Below are positions 27,856 to 37,033 of a DNA stretch of 64,000 nucleotides, in pieces. The stretch is from contig JBEDUN010000093.1 in assembly GCA_040414675.1 (NCBI GenBank), forward strand, positions 139,728 through 203,727, written 5' to 3'. Numbering within the stretch: the stretch's first letter is position 1; every line of letters starts with the position of its first letter. This DNA comes from JARBAU01 sp040414675 (GTDB lineage Archaea; Thermoproteota; Nitrososphaeria; Nitrososphaerales; Nitrososphaeraceae). The position numbers and the translations under genes are program-made. Below the pieces are notes generated by a model. The model was not told the DNA's origin and ran no database searches. It saw only the letters and a list, made by a program, of their open reading frames with translations.

Positions 27856-28956
27856 TTAACTCTTTAGTATTGCTGGTATTTGTCCACTTCTAATTGCGTG
27901 GTCGGCGAGTACTAGAGATACCATTGATTCAACAACGGGTACAGCACGAGGGACTACACAGGGATCATGTCGTCCGGCAACACTCAATTCAACTTCTTCA
28001 CCTGTTTCCAAATTCAGAGTTCGTTGAGGCTTCATAATAGAAGCAGCTGGCTTAAACCCAACTCTAATAACTAGTGGCATTCCGGTTGACAAGCCTCCCA
28101 ATATCCCGCCAGAGTTATTAGTTCTAGTCATGATTTTGTCCCGATCTTTATAGAAGGTATCATTATTTTTTGAACCATGCATGACACATCCTCGAAAACC
28201 TGAACCAAATTCAACAGCTTTCACAGCTGGTATACTAAATAGCGCTTTACTAAGATCTGATTCCAAAGAGCTGAATATTGGCTCTCCTAAGCCAACCGGC
28301 ATTCCTATGGTTACAGATTCAACTATACCACCAAGGGAATCTCCTACACGTCTGGCTTCCAAAATAGATTGGCTCATCTTTTCTGCAATTTCACTACTGG
28401 GACATCTTGTGTCATTTGTGTATCTATTTTTTCGTGCTACATCTAACTGTATGTCGTCAATGGAAATATTACCTATCTGTTTGGTATAGGCTATTGTCTC
28501 AATACCTAAGACATCACGCAACAGCTTCTGAGATACCGCTCCAGCCATAACAAAAGTCGCAGTCAATCTACCTGAAAACCTTCCACTACCACGGTAATCT
28601 GAGAATCCTCCATACTTGACTAGTGAAGTATAATCTGAATGTCCCGGTCTTGGAATAGTTTTAATGGATTCATAGCTCCTAGAATCAGAATCTTTATTCC
28701 AGATTATCATACAGATGGGGGCTCCTGTAGTTTGATTATTGAATACTCCAGAAATAATAGACACTTTATCTGCTTCCTTCCTCTGGGTGGTTATCACAGA
28801 CTGTCCTGGTTTTCGTTTATCCAGTTCTTTTTGGATATCTGACTCAGTTAAGGCCAGTCCTGGTGGGCAGCCGTCAATCACGGTACCTATACACGTTCCA
28901 TGGCTTTCCCCAAAACTCATAGTTACAAAACGTTCTCCAATCAAATTTCCAGGCAT
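27856..28956 (-). CDS. aroC: Chorismate synthase
   Basis: This 366-residue FMN-dependent enzyme makes chorismate from EPSP. Conserved segments are GESHG (about 15-19), RPGHSDYTSLVKYG with the flavin-contact residues, SGRFSGRLTA (about 122-131), and SGGILGGLSTGMP near residue 280. RHDPCVVPRAVPVVE lies near the C-terminus. It is full length. It sits between aroA and the mutase-aminotransferase gene on the same strand, as part of the aro cluster. Confidence 0.96.
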   Translation of the reverse strand: MPGNLIGERFVTMSFGESHGTCIGTVIDGCPPGLALTESDIQKELDKRKPGQSVITTQRKEADKVSIISGVFNNQTTGAPICMIIWNKDSDSRSYESIKTIPRPGHSDYTSLVKYGGFSDYRGSGRFSGRLTATFVMAGAVSQKLLRDVLGIETIAYTKQIGNISIDDIQLDVARKNRYTNDTRCPSSEIAEKMSQSILEARRVGDSLGGIVESVTIGMPVGLGEPIFSSLESDLSKALFSIPAVKAVEFGSGFRGCVMHGSKNNDTFYKDRDKIMTRTNNSGGILGGLSTGMPLVIRVGFKPAASIMKPQRTLNLETGEEVELSVAGRHDPCVVPRAVPVVESMVSLVLADHAIRSGQIPAILKS

Positions 28957-29097
28957 ACTATTTGTACCTCTAGTGCATCACCATGCAACAGCAGTGTTTT
29001 TTGGCTTCGACTCTGATATATATTATTCAATTTTAATCTGACCTGATTTGCTATCTAAAGTTCTTATAGTTACATTAATAGTAATAAAAATTTGATC

Positions 29098-30387
29098 TCA
29101 GGATACAGGCCGAATATTTGCACCTAATCTTCTCATCTCAGAGACAAATTGCGGATATGAAACATCAACCGAATCTACGCCATTCACTATCGAGTGTTCT
29201 GTAAGCATGGAAGCAATGGTAAATGCCATAAACAACCTGTGATCACTATGTGCATCCAGTGTAGCGTTTCTTAGGTCTCTTGGTGCACTTATAGTAATTC
29301 TATCACGTTCTTCTTTAACATAAGCGCCCAATTTGGTAAGTTCTTGTGAGATATTCGAGACTCGGTCTGTCTCCTTCAACCTAGCATGTTCAATTCCTTC
29401 AATGTACACCGGCGAAGACGCCTTTAGGGCTAAGATTGAAACGACGGGAAGAAGATCTGGTGTATCAAATAGTTCGAAATTCCCCCCAACGAGGGAGTCA
29501 CATCCGTAGACTTTTGCTTCTCCTTTGTTGGTATCAATTTTAACACGACCTCCCATTCTTGAAATAATATCAATGATTTTTGAATCCCCCTGTGGATATC
29601 GAAAATCCAATCCGTCTATTGTAATTTCATCACTTGTAAGAATACCTGCCGTCATTACAAGTGCTGCTGATGAGAAATCTGATGGTATTTTGAAAGTAGT
29701 TCCTTTATACGATCCTGGATTCACTGAAACCTTGGTCTCCATTGAACCTGTAATCTTTGCACCAAAACTATTCATAGTACTAATCGTGGCATCAATATAA
29801 GGTCGCGACACTTGTCTACCAGTGATTTTAATTGTGACCGGAGAGTTCGCTCGTATCCCAGTAATAAGGAGTGAAGATAGGAACTGACTTGAAACTTCTC
29901 CGCTGATACTAGCTGTTCCTCCTCTCATGCCACCACCTTTAGTGACCAAAGGTGGGGTGCCATCACCTTTAGACGACCAACACCTTACTCCGAGCTGATT
30001 CAAGCCTTCGATCAGCGGACCCATTGGTCTTCTTCTTAAGCTTGCGTCACCGGTCAGTATCGTGAATCCTCCACTTGTCAAAGATGAGATTGCAGCAATT
30101 AATCTAATAGTAGTTCCAGAATTCTCCGCATTGACTACATTTTCTGGGACCTTCAAGCAATCGCGTCCATTTACTATCAATACATCACTTTCACAATTCA
30201 TAACAACTCCGAGTGCCTTACAAGCGGAGACAGTTGCGATAGTGTCTCTGGCTAGCAACGGGTTAATAATAGTTGATGTACCTTCAGCGAGTGAAGCAAT
30301 AGCCACTGCTCTGTGCGTATAGCTCTTGCTTGGGGGACATTGAATAGTTCCCGAAATTTTTGATCGTTGAATACTTATATTACTCAA
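29098..30387 (-). CDS. aroA: 3-phosphoshikimate 1-carboxyvinyltransferase (EPSP synthase)
   Basis: This 429-residue enzyme transfers the enolpyruvyl group of PEP to shikimate-3-phosphate. Motifs are PPSKSYTHRAVAIA (about 17-30), AENSGTTIRL (about 86-95), LTGDASLRRRPMGPL (about 107-121), SSQFLSSLL and the C-terminal LKETDR and DHRLFMAF. All are intact. Its ATG overlaps the end of the shikimate kinase gene by 8 bases, so the two are translationally coupled. Confidence 0.96.
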   Translation of the reverse strand: MSNISIQRSKISGTIQCPPSKSYTHRAVAIASLAEGTSTIINPLLARDTIATVSACKALGVVMNCESDVLIVNGRDCLKVPENVVNAENSGTTIRLIAAISSLTSGGFTILTGDASLRRRPMGPLIEGLNQLGVRCWSSKGDGTPPLVTKGGGMRGGTASISGEVSSQFLSSLLITGIRANSPVTIKITGRQVSRPYIDATISTMNSFGAKITGSMETKVSVNPGSYKGTTFKIPSDFSSAALVMTAGILTSDEITIDGLDFRYPQGDSKIIDIISRMGGRVKIDTNKGEAKVYGCDSLVGGNFELFDTPDLLPVVSILALKASSPVYIEGIEHARLKETDRVSNISQELTKLGAYVKEERDRITISAPRDLRNATLDAHSDHRLFMAFTIASMLTEHSIVNGVDSVDVSYPQFVSEMRRLGANIRPVS

Positions 30388-31246
30388 TTACTTCTACACT
30401 CGCTTTCTCATTGTTCAAATTAGAGATTAAGATTCTGCCATCATGTTGAGAAAATGCATCGACTATATTCTTTGTGTTCTCTAATGAAGTAACTGCTGCT
30501 ATGGATGGACCGTTACCGGATATTGATGCTGAAATTGCTCCCGCCTTCAGGGCATCTAACGCGGGACGAGAATCGAATCCAGATACGCAAGACATTATAA
30601 CTCCATTTAATTTCATGGCTTTCCAATAATTTCCCGATTTCGCCAAATTAAATGAATCGAAAAAAAGATCAGAAAATAGTGGTAGGCTAGACATAAAGTC
30701 TCCTCTTGTCGCTAGTCTTGGTAGAAATATTACTGCACATAAGTCCATCGGAGCTTGCAAGTGCTTGAGCAATTCACAAGATCTGTTATCAGTTATGACT
30801 ACACCTCCATAATAACATGCAGCAGTGTCATCAAATGCTCCAGTAAACGTCACGCCAGCCTTTACAGAGGCAGCAATCGCAGAATGCAACACACGTTTAT
30901 CTTCTAAGTTGTCTTCAATTATCTTATGGCAGGCAAGAGACAATGCGCCAGTAACTGCGCTTGAGCTTTTCAAACCGAATCCAGGTGGTATTTCAGAAGT
31001 GATGTCAATATTGATCTGGTATTGAGATAGCATTTCAGGAGGTAAAATGGCATATACAACATATTCAAGCAATTCCTTGCCTAATTCTGTCCGTATTTTT
31101 AATCCCTTTCCGCGCGATAGACTGACTTCAGATACAACTTTCAGTGAAATTCCCACTGCCGATCCATAACCAGAACCAATAGCATTCAATATGGATATCG
31201 CACCGTGCACCGTTGCTCTGACACGACTATTCAAAATTTTCACCAA
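30380..31246 (-). CDS. aroK: Archaeal shikimate kinase (GHMP type)
   Basis: This 288-residue GHMP-superfamily kinase phosphorylates shikimate. It is the archaeal replacement for the P-loop AroK of bacteria. The ATP-binding loop is IPPGFGLKSSSAVTGA (about 90-105), and GAISASISGNGPSIAA near residue 245 is the C-terminal GHMP motif. It overlaps both neighbours (aroE by 20 bases, aroA by 8), consistent with one transcript. Confidence 0.93.
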   Translation of the reverse strand: MVKILNSRVRATVHGAISILNAIGSGYGSAVGISLKVVSEVSLSRGKGLKIRTELGKELLEYVVYAILPPEMLSQYQINIDITSEIPPGFGLKSSSAVTGALSLACHKIIEDNLEDKRVLHSAIAASVKAGVTFTGAFDDTAACYYGGVVITDNRSCELLKHLQAPMDLCAVIFLPRLATRGDFMSSLPLFSDLFFDSFNLAKSGNYWKAMKLNGVIMSCVSGFDSRPALDALKAGAISASISGNGPSIAAVTSLENTKNIVDAFSQHDGRILISNLNNEKASVEVIE

Positions 31247-32081
31247 ATGGTCCGAGCAGTGCCTTTCTCATTACATCCTTGGGAGCAGGCATTCCAGTCC
31301 AAATTTGAAATGACTCTGCTGCCTGCTCCAGTAACATTTCGTATCCATATATGAGCATAGCGCCAGCTTGTTTAGCATTTCTAAGTAAATTAGTTAGGAC
31401 AGGTCTGTACACGATGTCGTAAACGATGCTGCCTTCAGAAATAGACGGCATATCAATGATTGCATTTTCATTATCCATACCTAAAGGCAGTGTGTTTACT
31501 ATCATGTCTGCTTGATTCGAATTTAACTTTACGTCGTCCAGACTTAAGGTATCACACTTGGATCCAAGCTGAGTTCCAAGCTTTGCTAATTCCTTCGCTT
31601 TGTTTATATTTCGATTAGCTATCAAAATTTTGATGTCCTGCGTTTCCTTTGATAAGCCAGCAACTACAGCTCGTGCAGCACCACCTGCTCCTAATAATAG
31701 AATGTTCATTCCATTCAAGTTGATCTTTCGATTTGCCAGTGGCCTAAGGAATCCTTCTACGTCTGTATTGTACCCATATAGCAAGCCTTGAACATTCTGA
31801 ACTGTATTAACAGCGCCAGCTCGTTTTGCAATACTATCGAGCACATCAATATATTTTAGGACATTAGTCTTATGCGGTATGGTGACATTGAACCCTGCAA
31901 TGCCTACTTTCTTCAATGAAAAAATTGATGCCTCTAATTCTAAGTATTTCACTTTATACGCGATATAGGTGCTCCTGAGCTTCAAATGATTAAAACCTGC
32001 ATTATGTATCATCGGCGACAAAGAATGCTCTATCGGATCGCCAATAATGCAGTAGGTTTTAATAGATTCCTCTAACCTCAT
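31227..32081 (-). CDS. aroE: Shikimate dehydrogenase
   Basis: This 284-residue enzyme reduces 3-dehydroshikimate to shikimate with NADPH. The substrate-site motif DPIEHSLSPMIHN (about 15-27) and GFNVTIPHKTNVL with the catalytic Lys are present, as is the nucleotide loop LLGAGGAARAV (about 130-140). YGYEMLLEQAAESFQIWTG ends the protein. It overlaps aroD by 23 bases upstream. Confidence 0.96.
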   Translation of the reverse strand: MRLEESIKTYCIIGDPIEHSLSPMIHNAGFNHLKLRSTYIAYKVKYLELEASIFSLKKVGIAGFNVTIPHKTNVLKYIDVLDSIAKRAGAVNTVQNVQGLLYGYNTDVEGFLRPLANRKINLNGMNILLLGAGGAARAVVAGLSKETQDIKILIANRNINKAKELAKLGTQLGSKCDTLSLDDVKLNSNQADMIVNTLPLGMDNENAIIDMPSISEGSIVYDIVYRPVLTNLLRNAKQAGAMLIYGYEMLLEQAAESFQIWTGMPAPKDVMRKALLGPFGENFE

Positions 32082-32772
32082 TGTTTCTATTCATACCTTC
32101 ATACAGTCTTTTCATTTGCATTATTGTGAGTTGTCCTGGTGCAACCTCACTTCCAAGTGAAGCATAGGTAAATGGAGATGATTTGCATAGCCCGCAAAGT
32201 ACCCTAGATACAATGCCCTTTTCCCCCATTGCAAAGGCGATTAGTTTAGAATCACCTACCTCTTGATACAGCTCGAATATGGAGATTGAATCTTCAATGC
32301 TAGATGCCATCGTGACAATCTTGATATAATTGCTATATTTTCTCATACCGGACATAAGACATTTAAGCTCTTCCAGACTTGGTGTTTTACTATGATTGTG
32401 CCATGATACCAAAATCGGAGTATCGTTTTTTAAAACGTAACTTTTAATATTTTGATTTGCCTTTAGTGCATTATATTCTACGTCTACTAGCATTGGCTTT
32501 GCATCGGCTAGTCTGGTTAACCAATGCGCTCGCATTTCGTCAGTTCCTGGGAACTTTCCTAACTCACTTTTATCACGCAAGGTGTAAATTGCTCTACCTT
32601 TAACTCCATCTGCATATTGAAGCCCAGCTTCGATATCTGAGATACTCAAATAGTCAAATCGTATTTCCATAAAATCTGCACCCAACTTTTGGGCTAGCGA
32701 AATTTGATATTGGAGCTGATCCAAATTCTCTGCGGCGATTGAGACGCATATCTTAGGCAATATATCTAACAC
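32059..32772 (-). CDS. aroD: 3-dehydroquinate dehydratase, type I
   Basis: This 237-residue class I aldolase-fold enzyme dehydrates 3-dehydroquinate. It carries the substrate segment FMEIRFDYL near residue 40, the catalytic His in VSWHNHSKTP (about 125), and the Schiff-base Lys in YIKIVTMAS (about 148-156). It is the first gene downstream of the 2.2 kb insertion that separates it from DHQ synthase II. The start is ATG; a dedicated promoter would be needed if the cluster was once one operon. Confidence 0.95.
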   Translation of the reverse strand: MLDILPKICVSIAAENLDQLQYQISLAQKLGADFMEIRFDYLSISDIEAGLQYADGVKGRAIYTLRDKSELGKFPGTDEMRAHWLTRLADAKPMLVDVEYNALKANQNIKSYVLKNDTPILVSWHNHSKTPSLEELKCLMSGMRKYSNYIKIVTMASSIEDSISIFELYQEVGDSKLIAFAMGEKGIVSRVLCGLCKSSPFTYASLGSEVAPGQLTIMQMKRLYEGMNRNNEVRGIY

Positions 32773-33079
32773 AGAAGAATTCGATTATTAACTTCTTCTT
32801 GAACACCGAATATCTGTTTCCGCGAGCTCCTTTTACTGCTACATTCAATTTAGTTAAATTACCAGCTAGAAGCAAGTATGTCAGACTAGCTTTCGAACAA
32901 ATGATTATTACTTATTTGAAGATCAGATTATAAGAGAATAGTATATTTGGGATACCTATTTGAAATTCTAACAAATGCTTAGGAATCAAACTCATCTGGA
33001 AAAATATCCTGCAAACGTACACAGTTTGATCTGTACCAAGATCTTACATACCCATAGCAGAATATAATGCAAACTGGTT
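32773..33079. other. Intergenic region upstream of aroD
   Basis: About 300 bases of AT-rich DNA between aroD and the transposase remnant. No gene or RNA is visible. Because the upstream part of the cluster is displaced, this stretch must hold the aroD promoter if aroD-aroE-aroK-aroA-aroC-tyrA is now a separate operon, but I could not fix a single TATA box in it. Confidence 0.4.
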
Positions 33080-33960
33080 TGTAGAAAACATCATCAATAT
33101 TGCCAGATTATTGACTCTATGCATATTATAGTTTGTTCATCTAAATGACAAATCTGCATTCGAGTCAATCTAGACATAAGATGCTCTCCAAAAAGTCTTT
33201 TTATGACTGAGACAATGGTCTCCTCCTTATTTCGTTGATTGTAAATTAATTTGGAATAACCATTTTTCATCTGCTTTCAGTATTTACCATATATGTTCTC
33301 CATATCGGTACAGATTCATATCGAGCTGGGACTACACTTAATGCATGCAAGCCATCTCTTACCAAAAGATGATTATCTTCACTATCATATCCCTTGTCCG
33401 CTTTAACTACAGATAATGGAAGTACACTTGATGTCCTTGTTATGCTTGATTAAAAATCTATATTATCATGCCTTGTAGGAGCAAGTTTTATCTTGATTGT
33501 ACATATGATTTGTTGTAATACATCTACCCCAATACGTAATTTCGCATATTTTCTCCATGCTTCTGTTCTTTCGGTATAATACTGTGAAGAACGAGTTATC
33601 TTTATCTTTGGTTGGAATCTATTCCAACAAAAATATTCAGTTCGCTGCTACTCACAATGAAGGATGAAATTCTCTTTTCAGGCAATGAATTGTTGATTCT
33701 GTCGGTAAACTATTGCACTATGGTAAAGTGAGGAATGCACGATAGACCTAAAAATAATAAAATAATAGGCTTCAACTAAGCACTCGACAACCATTCTATA
33801 ACTCTTACCTTCGTACTGCCTTATTGCCAGTAATACTAAATGCTGCCACACCGTAAATACACAATTGCTCTTTCTGTAAAGAAACAATGGTATCCTTGAA
33901 TTTCTCAAAACACCGTACCTATTATTTGCCAATTTAACATACCTTGATTCTTTCAACGTC
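33080..33960 (-). pseudogene. Frameshifted DDE transposase (IS5/IS4 group)
   Basis: The minus strand spells a transposase in pieces across frames. The N-terminal part (33678-33956) contains FTVWQHLVLLAIRQYEGKSY; then comes IFVGIDSNQ, a DDE-type first Asp, in another frame. YYTERTEAWRKYAK and QIICTIKI follow, then VVKADKGYDSEDNHLLV with the second Asp, and a C-terminal ETIVSVIKRLFGEHL with the Glu. At least three stops or frameshifts break it, so it is dead. The order of motifs fits a DDE transposase common in soil ammonia-oxidising archaea, judged from memory. Confidence 0.8.
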
Positions 33961-34019
33961 CATACTTGCTTATATACTCCTGCAAGGCTCTAATGGTGTT
34001 CAATACGAGGTTTTCACAG

Positions 34020-34853
34020 AGCCTGAGTGGGTCAATTCATTATCCATTCATTTTATACCCGAACAGAAGAAATTACCAGAACGAATCGAGGGATAACGTT
34101 GAAGAGTAAATGAAATGGCGCCAATTTAGTTCTAATATATTCTGATAGAACACTATTTTACGTTGGTATTATCTACTGATTAGACTTAGCATTCAGGTCT
34201 GATATTCAAATCCGCACTGGCCAATGGTATACATGTCACAAAATATTGCGGAACCAACTATCTCCATAAAACCGCGGCAATTTTAATCATTCATAAACAG
34301 AGCTAAGTACAAAGATCGATGAATAATAGTAATTTGCTTTATTAATTTAGATATATAATAAAAAACTTAAATTTGTCTTATTTGGTTTATGTTATCTAGG
34401 CGTGAAGAATACGGTTTGATTGTCTATTATATAGGCCTGAAGAATACACGAGAATGAGTCAATTCATTGTATATCCAGTTTATACCAGAAGACACGTAAT
34501 CATCTGAAATGATCCAGGGATGACATTGCCAAACAAATGATACAATGGCGCCACTATTCAAAGAAATTCTGATAGAACTTTATTCTTTCTATAGTTTTAT
34601 TTACTAATCAGACGCGGGCTATCAACAGTGTTTTCCAGTTCTGCATCAGCCAATGGTATACATGTAACAGAATGATGTGGAATCTACGGTTTTCAGTTTG
34701 ACACCCATACATCAACGGATGATAGATAAATGGCTTAGTACTATTCAATGACTAATAAGTGACATATTTCATTAATTTAAATATATATTAAAGATCATAG
34801 AAATTTATCTTGACTGGCTATATGATTGTTTATTATATAGACCTGAAGAATAC
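34020..34853. repeat. Diverged non-coding tandem duplication, period about 428 bp
   Basis: Two copies lie in tandem, about 34020-34450 and 34450-34853. Shared landmarks are GTCAATTCATT, ATGGCGCCA, TCTGATAGAAC (34141 and 34568), the exact 17-mer GCCAATGGTATACATGT (34220 and 34649), an AT-rich TATA-like block at about 34352 and 34775, and GGCCTGAAGAATAC-like ends (a third such end closes copy two). Spacing is 427-429 bases for these pairs. Neither copy has a long open frame. They could be remnants of a mobile element or duplicated regulatory or ncRNA units. No target-site duplication was identified. Confidence 0.75.
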
Positions 34854-35010
34854 TCCTAATTAAAACTAGCCAGGCAGAACTTAGCTTATCACTGATGTCC
34901 AATATGGAAAGCAGAAAATACTGACTAGCAGGTGGAACGAGGCATGCTTTCTACACCGCCAATGCAAACATAAATTCAAAGTTGAATTTCAAGGACGTTC
35001 CCTGGCAAGA

Positions 35011-35886
35011 TTATCTATGATTATAATGGGAAGGAATTTTTTTCCAATTTGGGATAAGTGCGTTAGGTCTTATATGGAGCCCTTCCTCCTTAAGCCTTTC
35101 CTTAGCTAATTTAACATATTCTTGGACTATATCCATGCCGATATATCGTCTTTTGAAATGAGATGCAACTTTGGTTGTTTGACCGCTACCATTGAATGGA
35201 TCTAAGACTATATCACCCCTGTAAGAGTACAGCTTCATCAATCTGTACGGAATTTCTTCTGGGAACGGACATGGATGATCTATGTATCCCGGTGGAACTG
35301 GTGGTAAATGCCATACAGAATTTGCTATCTCTTTGGTCCACTCTTCATGTGTTGCTGGTAAAGCATCCCTTCTTTGGTTCCTACCAGAATTCACATTTCC
35401 TTTTCTGAGTACCAGAATAAACTCATGCATTATATTTGCCCTATAGTATTTTGGATAAGGATTAATGACAAAGGATCCATATCTATTTGTTCCACCTGTT
35501 ACTTTATGCCAAATGATTTCCTCATGAAGATTCCAATTTCCAAAGGGTTCCACAAGTTTTGAAAGAAGCATATGAGGCAAAGGTATCAAAGTCCCATTTA
35601 CCAATTCGTTACCAATAACGATACAACAATAGCCCCCGTCTTTAGTTACTCGAAATACACTTTCATTAAATATAGAAACCATATCTGCTAAGTAATCGGA
35701 GGTCTCTTGTCTTAATCTACCGCGATAGTATCCACCATTTTTAGAGACATGCATGTCGTAGTCGATGGCATTTCTGTAAGGCGGTGATGTGATAGTCAGC
35801 TGAATAGATTCCGGGGCTACTCTATCCAAAACTGATTTGCAATGACCATGAATTATTGTATTTAGAAGGCTTTCTTGGAGTAACAT
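35011..35886 (-). CDS. Orphan DNA methyltransferase (SPPY type)
   Basis: This 291-residue DNA methylase has TSPPYRNAIDY (motif IV) at about residues 33-43 before LDPFNGSGQTT (motif I, SAM binding) at about 222-232, the beta-class order. That class methylates the amino group of cytosine-N4 or adenine-N6 in a specific site. No target-recognition region or restriction endonuclease gene is recognisable beside it, so it looks like an orphan. It sits on the aro-cluster strand between DHQ synthase II and aroD, next to repeats and a dead transposase, which suggests horizontal acquisition. Confidence 0.88.
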   Translation of the reverse strand: MLLQESLLNTIIHGHCKSVLDRVAPESIQLTITSPPYRNAIDYDMHVSKNGGYYRGRLRQETSDYLADMVSIFNESVFRVTKDGGYCCIVIGNELVNGTLIPLPHMLLSKLVEPFGNWNLHEEIIWHKVTGGTNRYGSFVINPYPKYYRANIMHEFILVLRKGNVNSGRNQRRDALPATHEEWTKEIANSVWHLPPVPPGYIDHPCPFPEEIPYRLMKLYSYRGDIVLDPFNGSGQTTKVASHFKRRYIGMDIVQEYVKLAKERLKEEGLHIRPNALIPNWKKIPSHYNHR

Positions 35887-35980
35887 GAATATTAAGAAAA
35901 GGGCCCATCAATATGGCGGATACTTTAAAATAATAAACATCCAGATAAACAAATATTATATTCTTATGACAACAAGTATC

Positions 35981-37033
35981 TCATTTCTCGATCAGGTACT
36001 CGTCTACTTCCATTCCAAAATGCCTTCCTGAACCTTGCTTTATAGATCCCAAGATTTTATCACCAATTTCTAATTCTGTAACTGATACTATTGCCCCACT
36101 AGACTTTACAAGTCGTATAGTTTCTGCATTTTGTAGTATTACGGTACCTACTTCACCTCCAGACTTCCCTTTAACCAGTTTGAGTGGCCGAGTTTCAATT
36201 TTTGATCTACCTACGGTAACACGTCTTGAAATTCCGTCGCTGTTGACAACCAAAATTTCTGCCCCTGCTTCCAGTTCTGACAAGTACTTGGTTTTACCGT
36301 CTGGGGTAAGAGTGTAACAATGTACTGCACCTGCATTAACTCTAAATGGTCTGGGAGAAGTAAAAGATGATCCTATAGATTCGTTGTGTATCAAGAATAA
36401 AAAGTTAGATCTACTACCAATTAGCATTCCCTCGCCCACATTAAGTATAGAGGTCGTATCTACACAGACTCGCTCGCCAATGCCTACGTCAATTAAGTCT
36501 ATGACATCAATTTCTTGAATCGACAGGATTTTATTCTGCATATAATTTATCGAATCGCGGATCTCTTGTTCGCTGCTGGTTTCAAGTATTACACCGTCGA
36601 CTCCCAGCTCTAGCACGCCAAACATTGTTCGTACCTCGTCTGAGTTCTTGGCAGTGGTAAAGATTTTGATCTCTGATCCGTGTACTTTGGCAATTATATT
36701 TTCGAGTGGAATGATCTTCCAGTCATGTGAATCAACTATTATGAAATTCGCTCCTGCCTCAGAGGAAACGACAATGTCCTCTATGTCGGATTCAGTTTTT
36801 ACTTTTTTATAAATTCCAGCGACCTTGCCTCGACTCTTTAAACTATTTAGTTCAGTATTCGATTTGCAGATCACCATATCCGCATCTTCTGAATCGTACA
36901 TCGATTTGAATTTAGTCCCATGAAGTTTTGTTGGTTCAGCAAATATCAATTGTATATCAGGTATTTTAGAGAGGAATGTAGGAAACTCAGAATCAGAAAC
37001 ACGGGGTTTGATAACTAAGGTTTTTTTATTCAT
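35981..37033 (-). CDS. aroB': 3-dehydroquinate synthase II (archaeal)
   Basis: This protein of about 350 residues is the archaeal DHQ synthase, which cyclises the ADTH product to 3-dehydroquinate by an oxidative deamination unrelated to bacterial AroB. Landmarks are GANFIIVDSHDWKIIPLENI, GVDGVILETSS, VCVDTTSILNVGEGML, and RPFRVNAGAVHCYTL. The frame runs four codons further to TTG, but the ATG giving MNKKTLVIKPRV was preferred; it overlaps the upstream gene by 8 bases. With the next gene it replaces DAHP synthase plus AroB. Confidence 0.93.
   Translation of the reverse strand: MNKKTLVIKPRVSDSEFPTFLSKIPDIQLIFAEPTKLHGTKFKSMYDSEDADMVICKSNTELNSLKSRGKVAGIYKKVKTESDIEDIVVSSEAGANFIIVDSHDWKIIPLENIIAKVHGSEIKIFTTAKNSDEVRTMFGVLELGVDGVILETSSEQEIRDSINYMQNKILSIQEIDVIDLIDVGIGERVCVDTTSILNVGEGMLIGSRSNFLFLIHNESIGSSFTSPRPFRVNAGAVHCYTLTPDGKTKYLSELEAGAEILVVNSDGISRRVTVGRSKIETRPLKLVKGKSGGEVGTVILQNAETIRLVKSSGAIVSVTELEIGDKILGSIKQGSGRHFGMEVDEYLIEK

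Noticed and set aside
34020..34853. CRISPR array or short tandem repeats
   Set aside because: The repeat unit is about 428 bases with only two diverged copies; there are no short repeats with uniform spacers.
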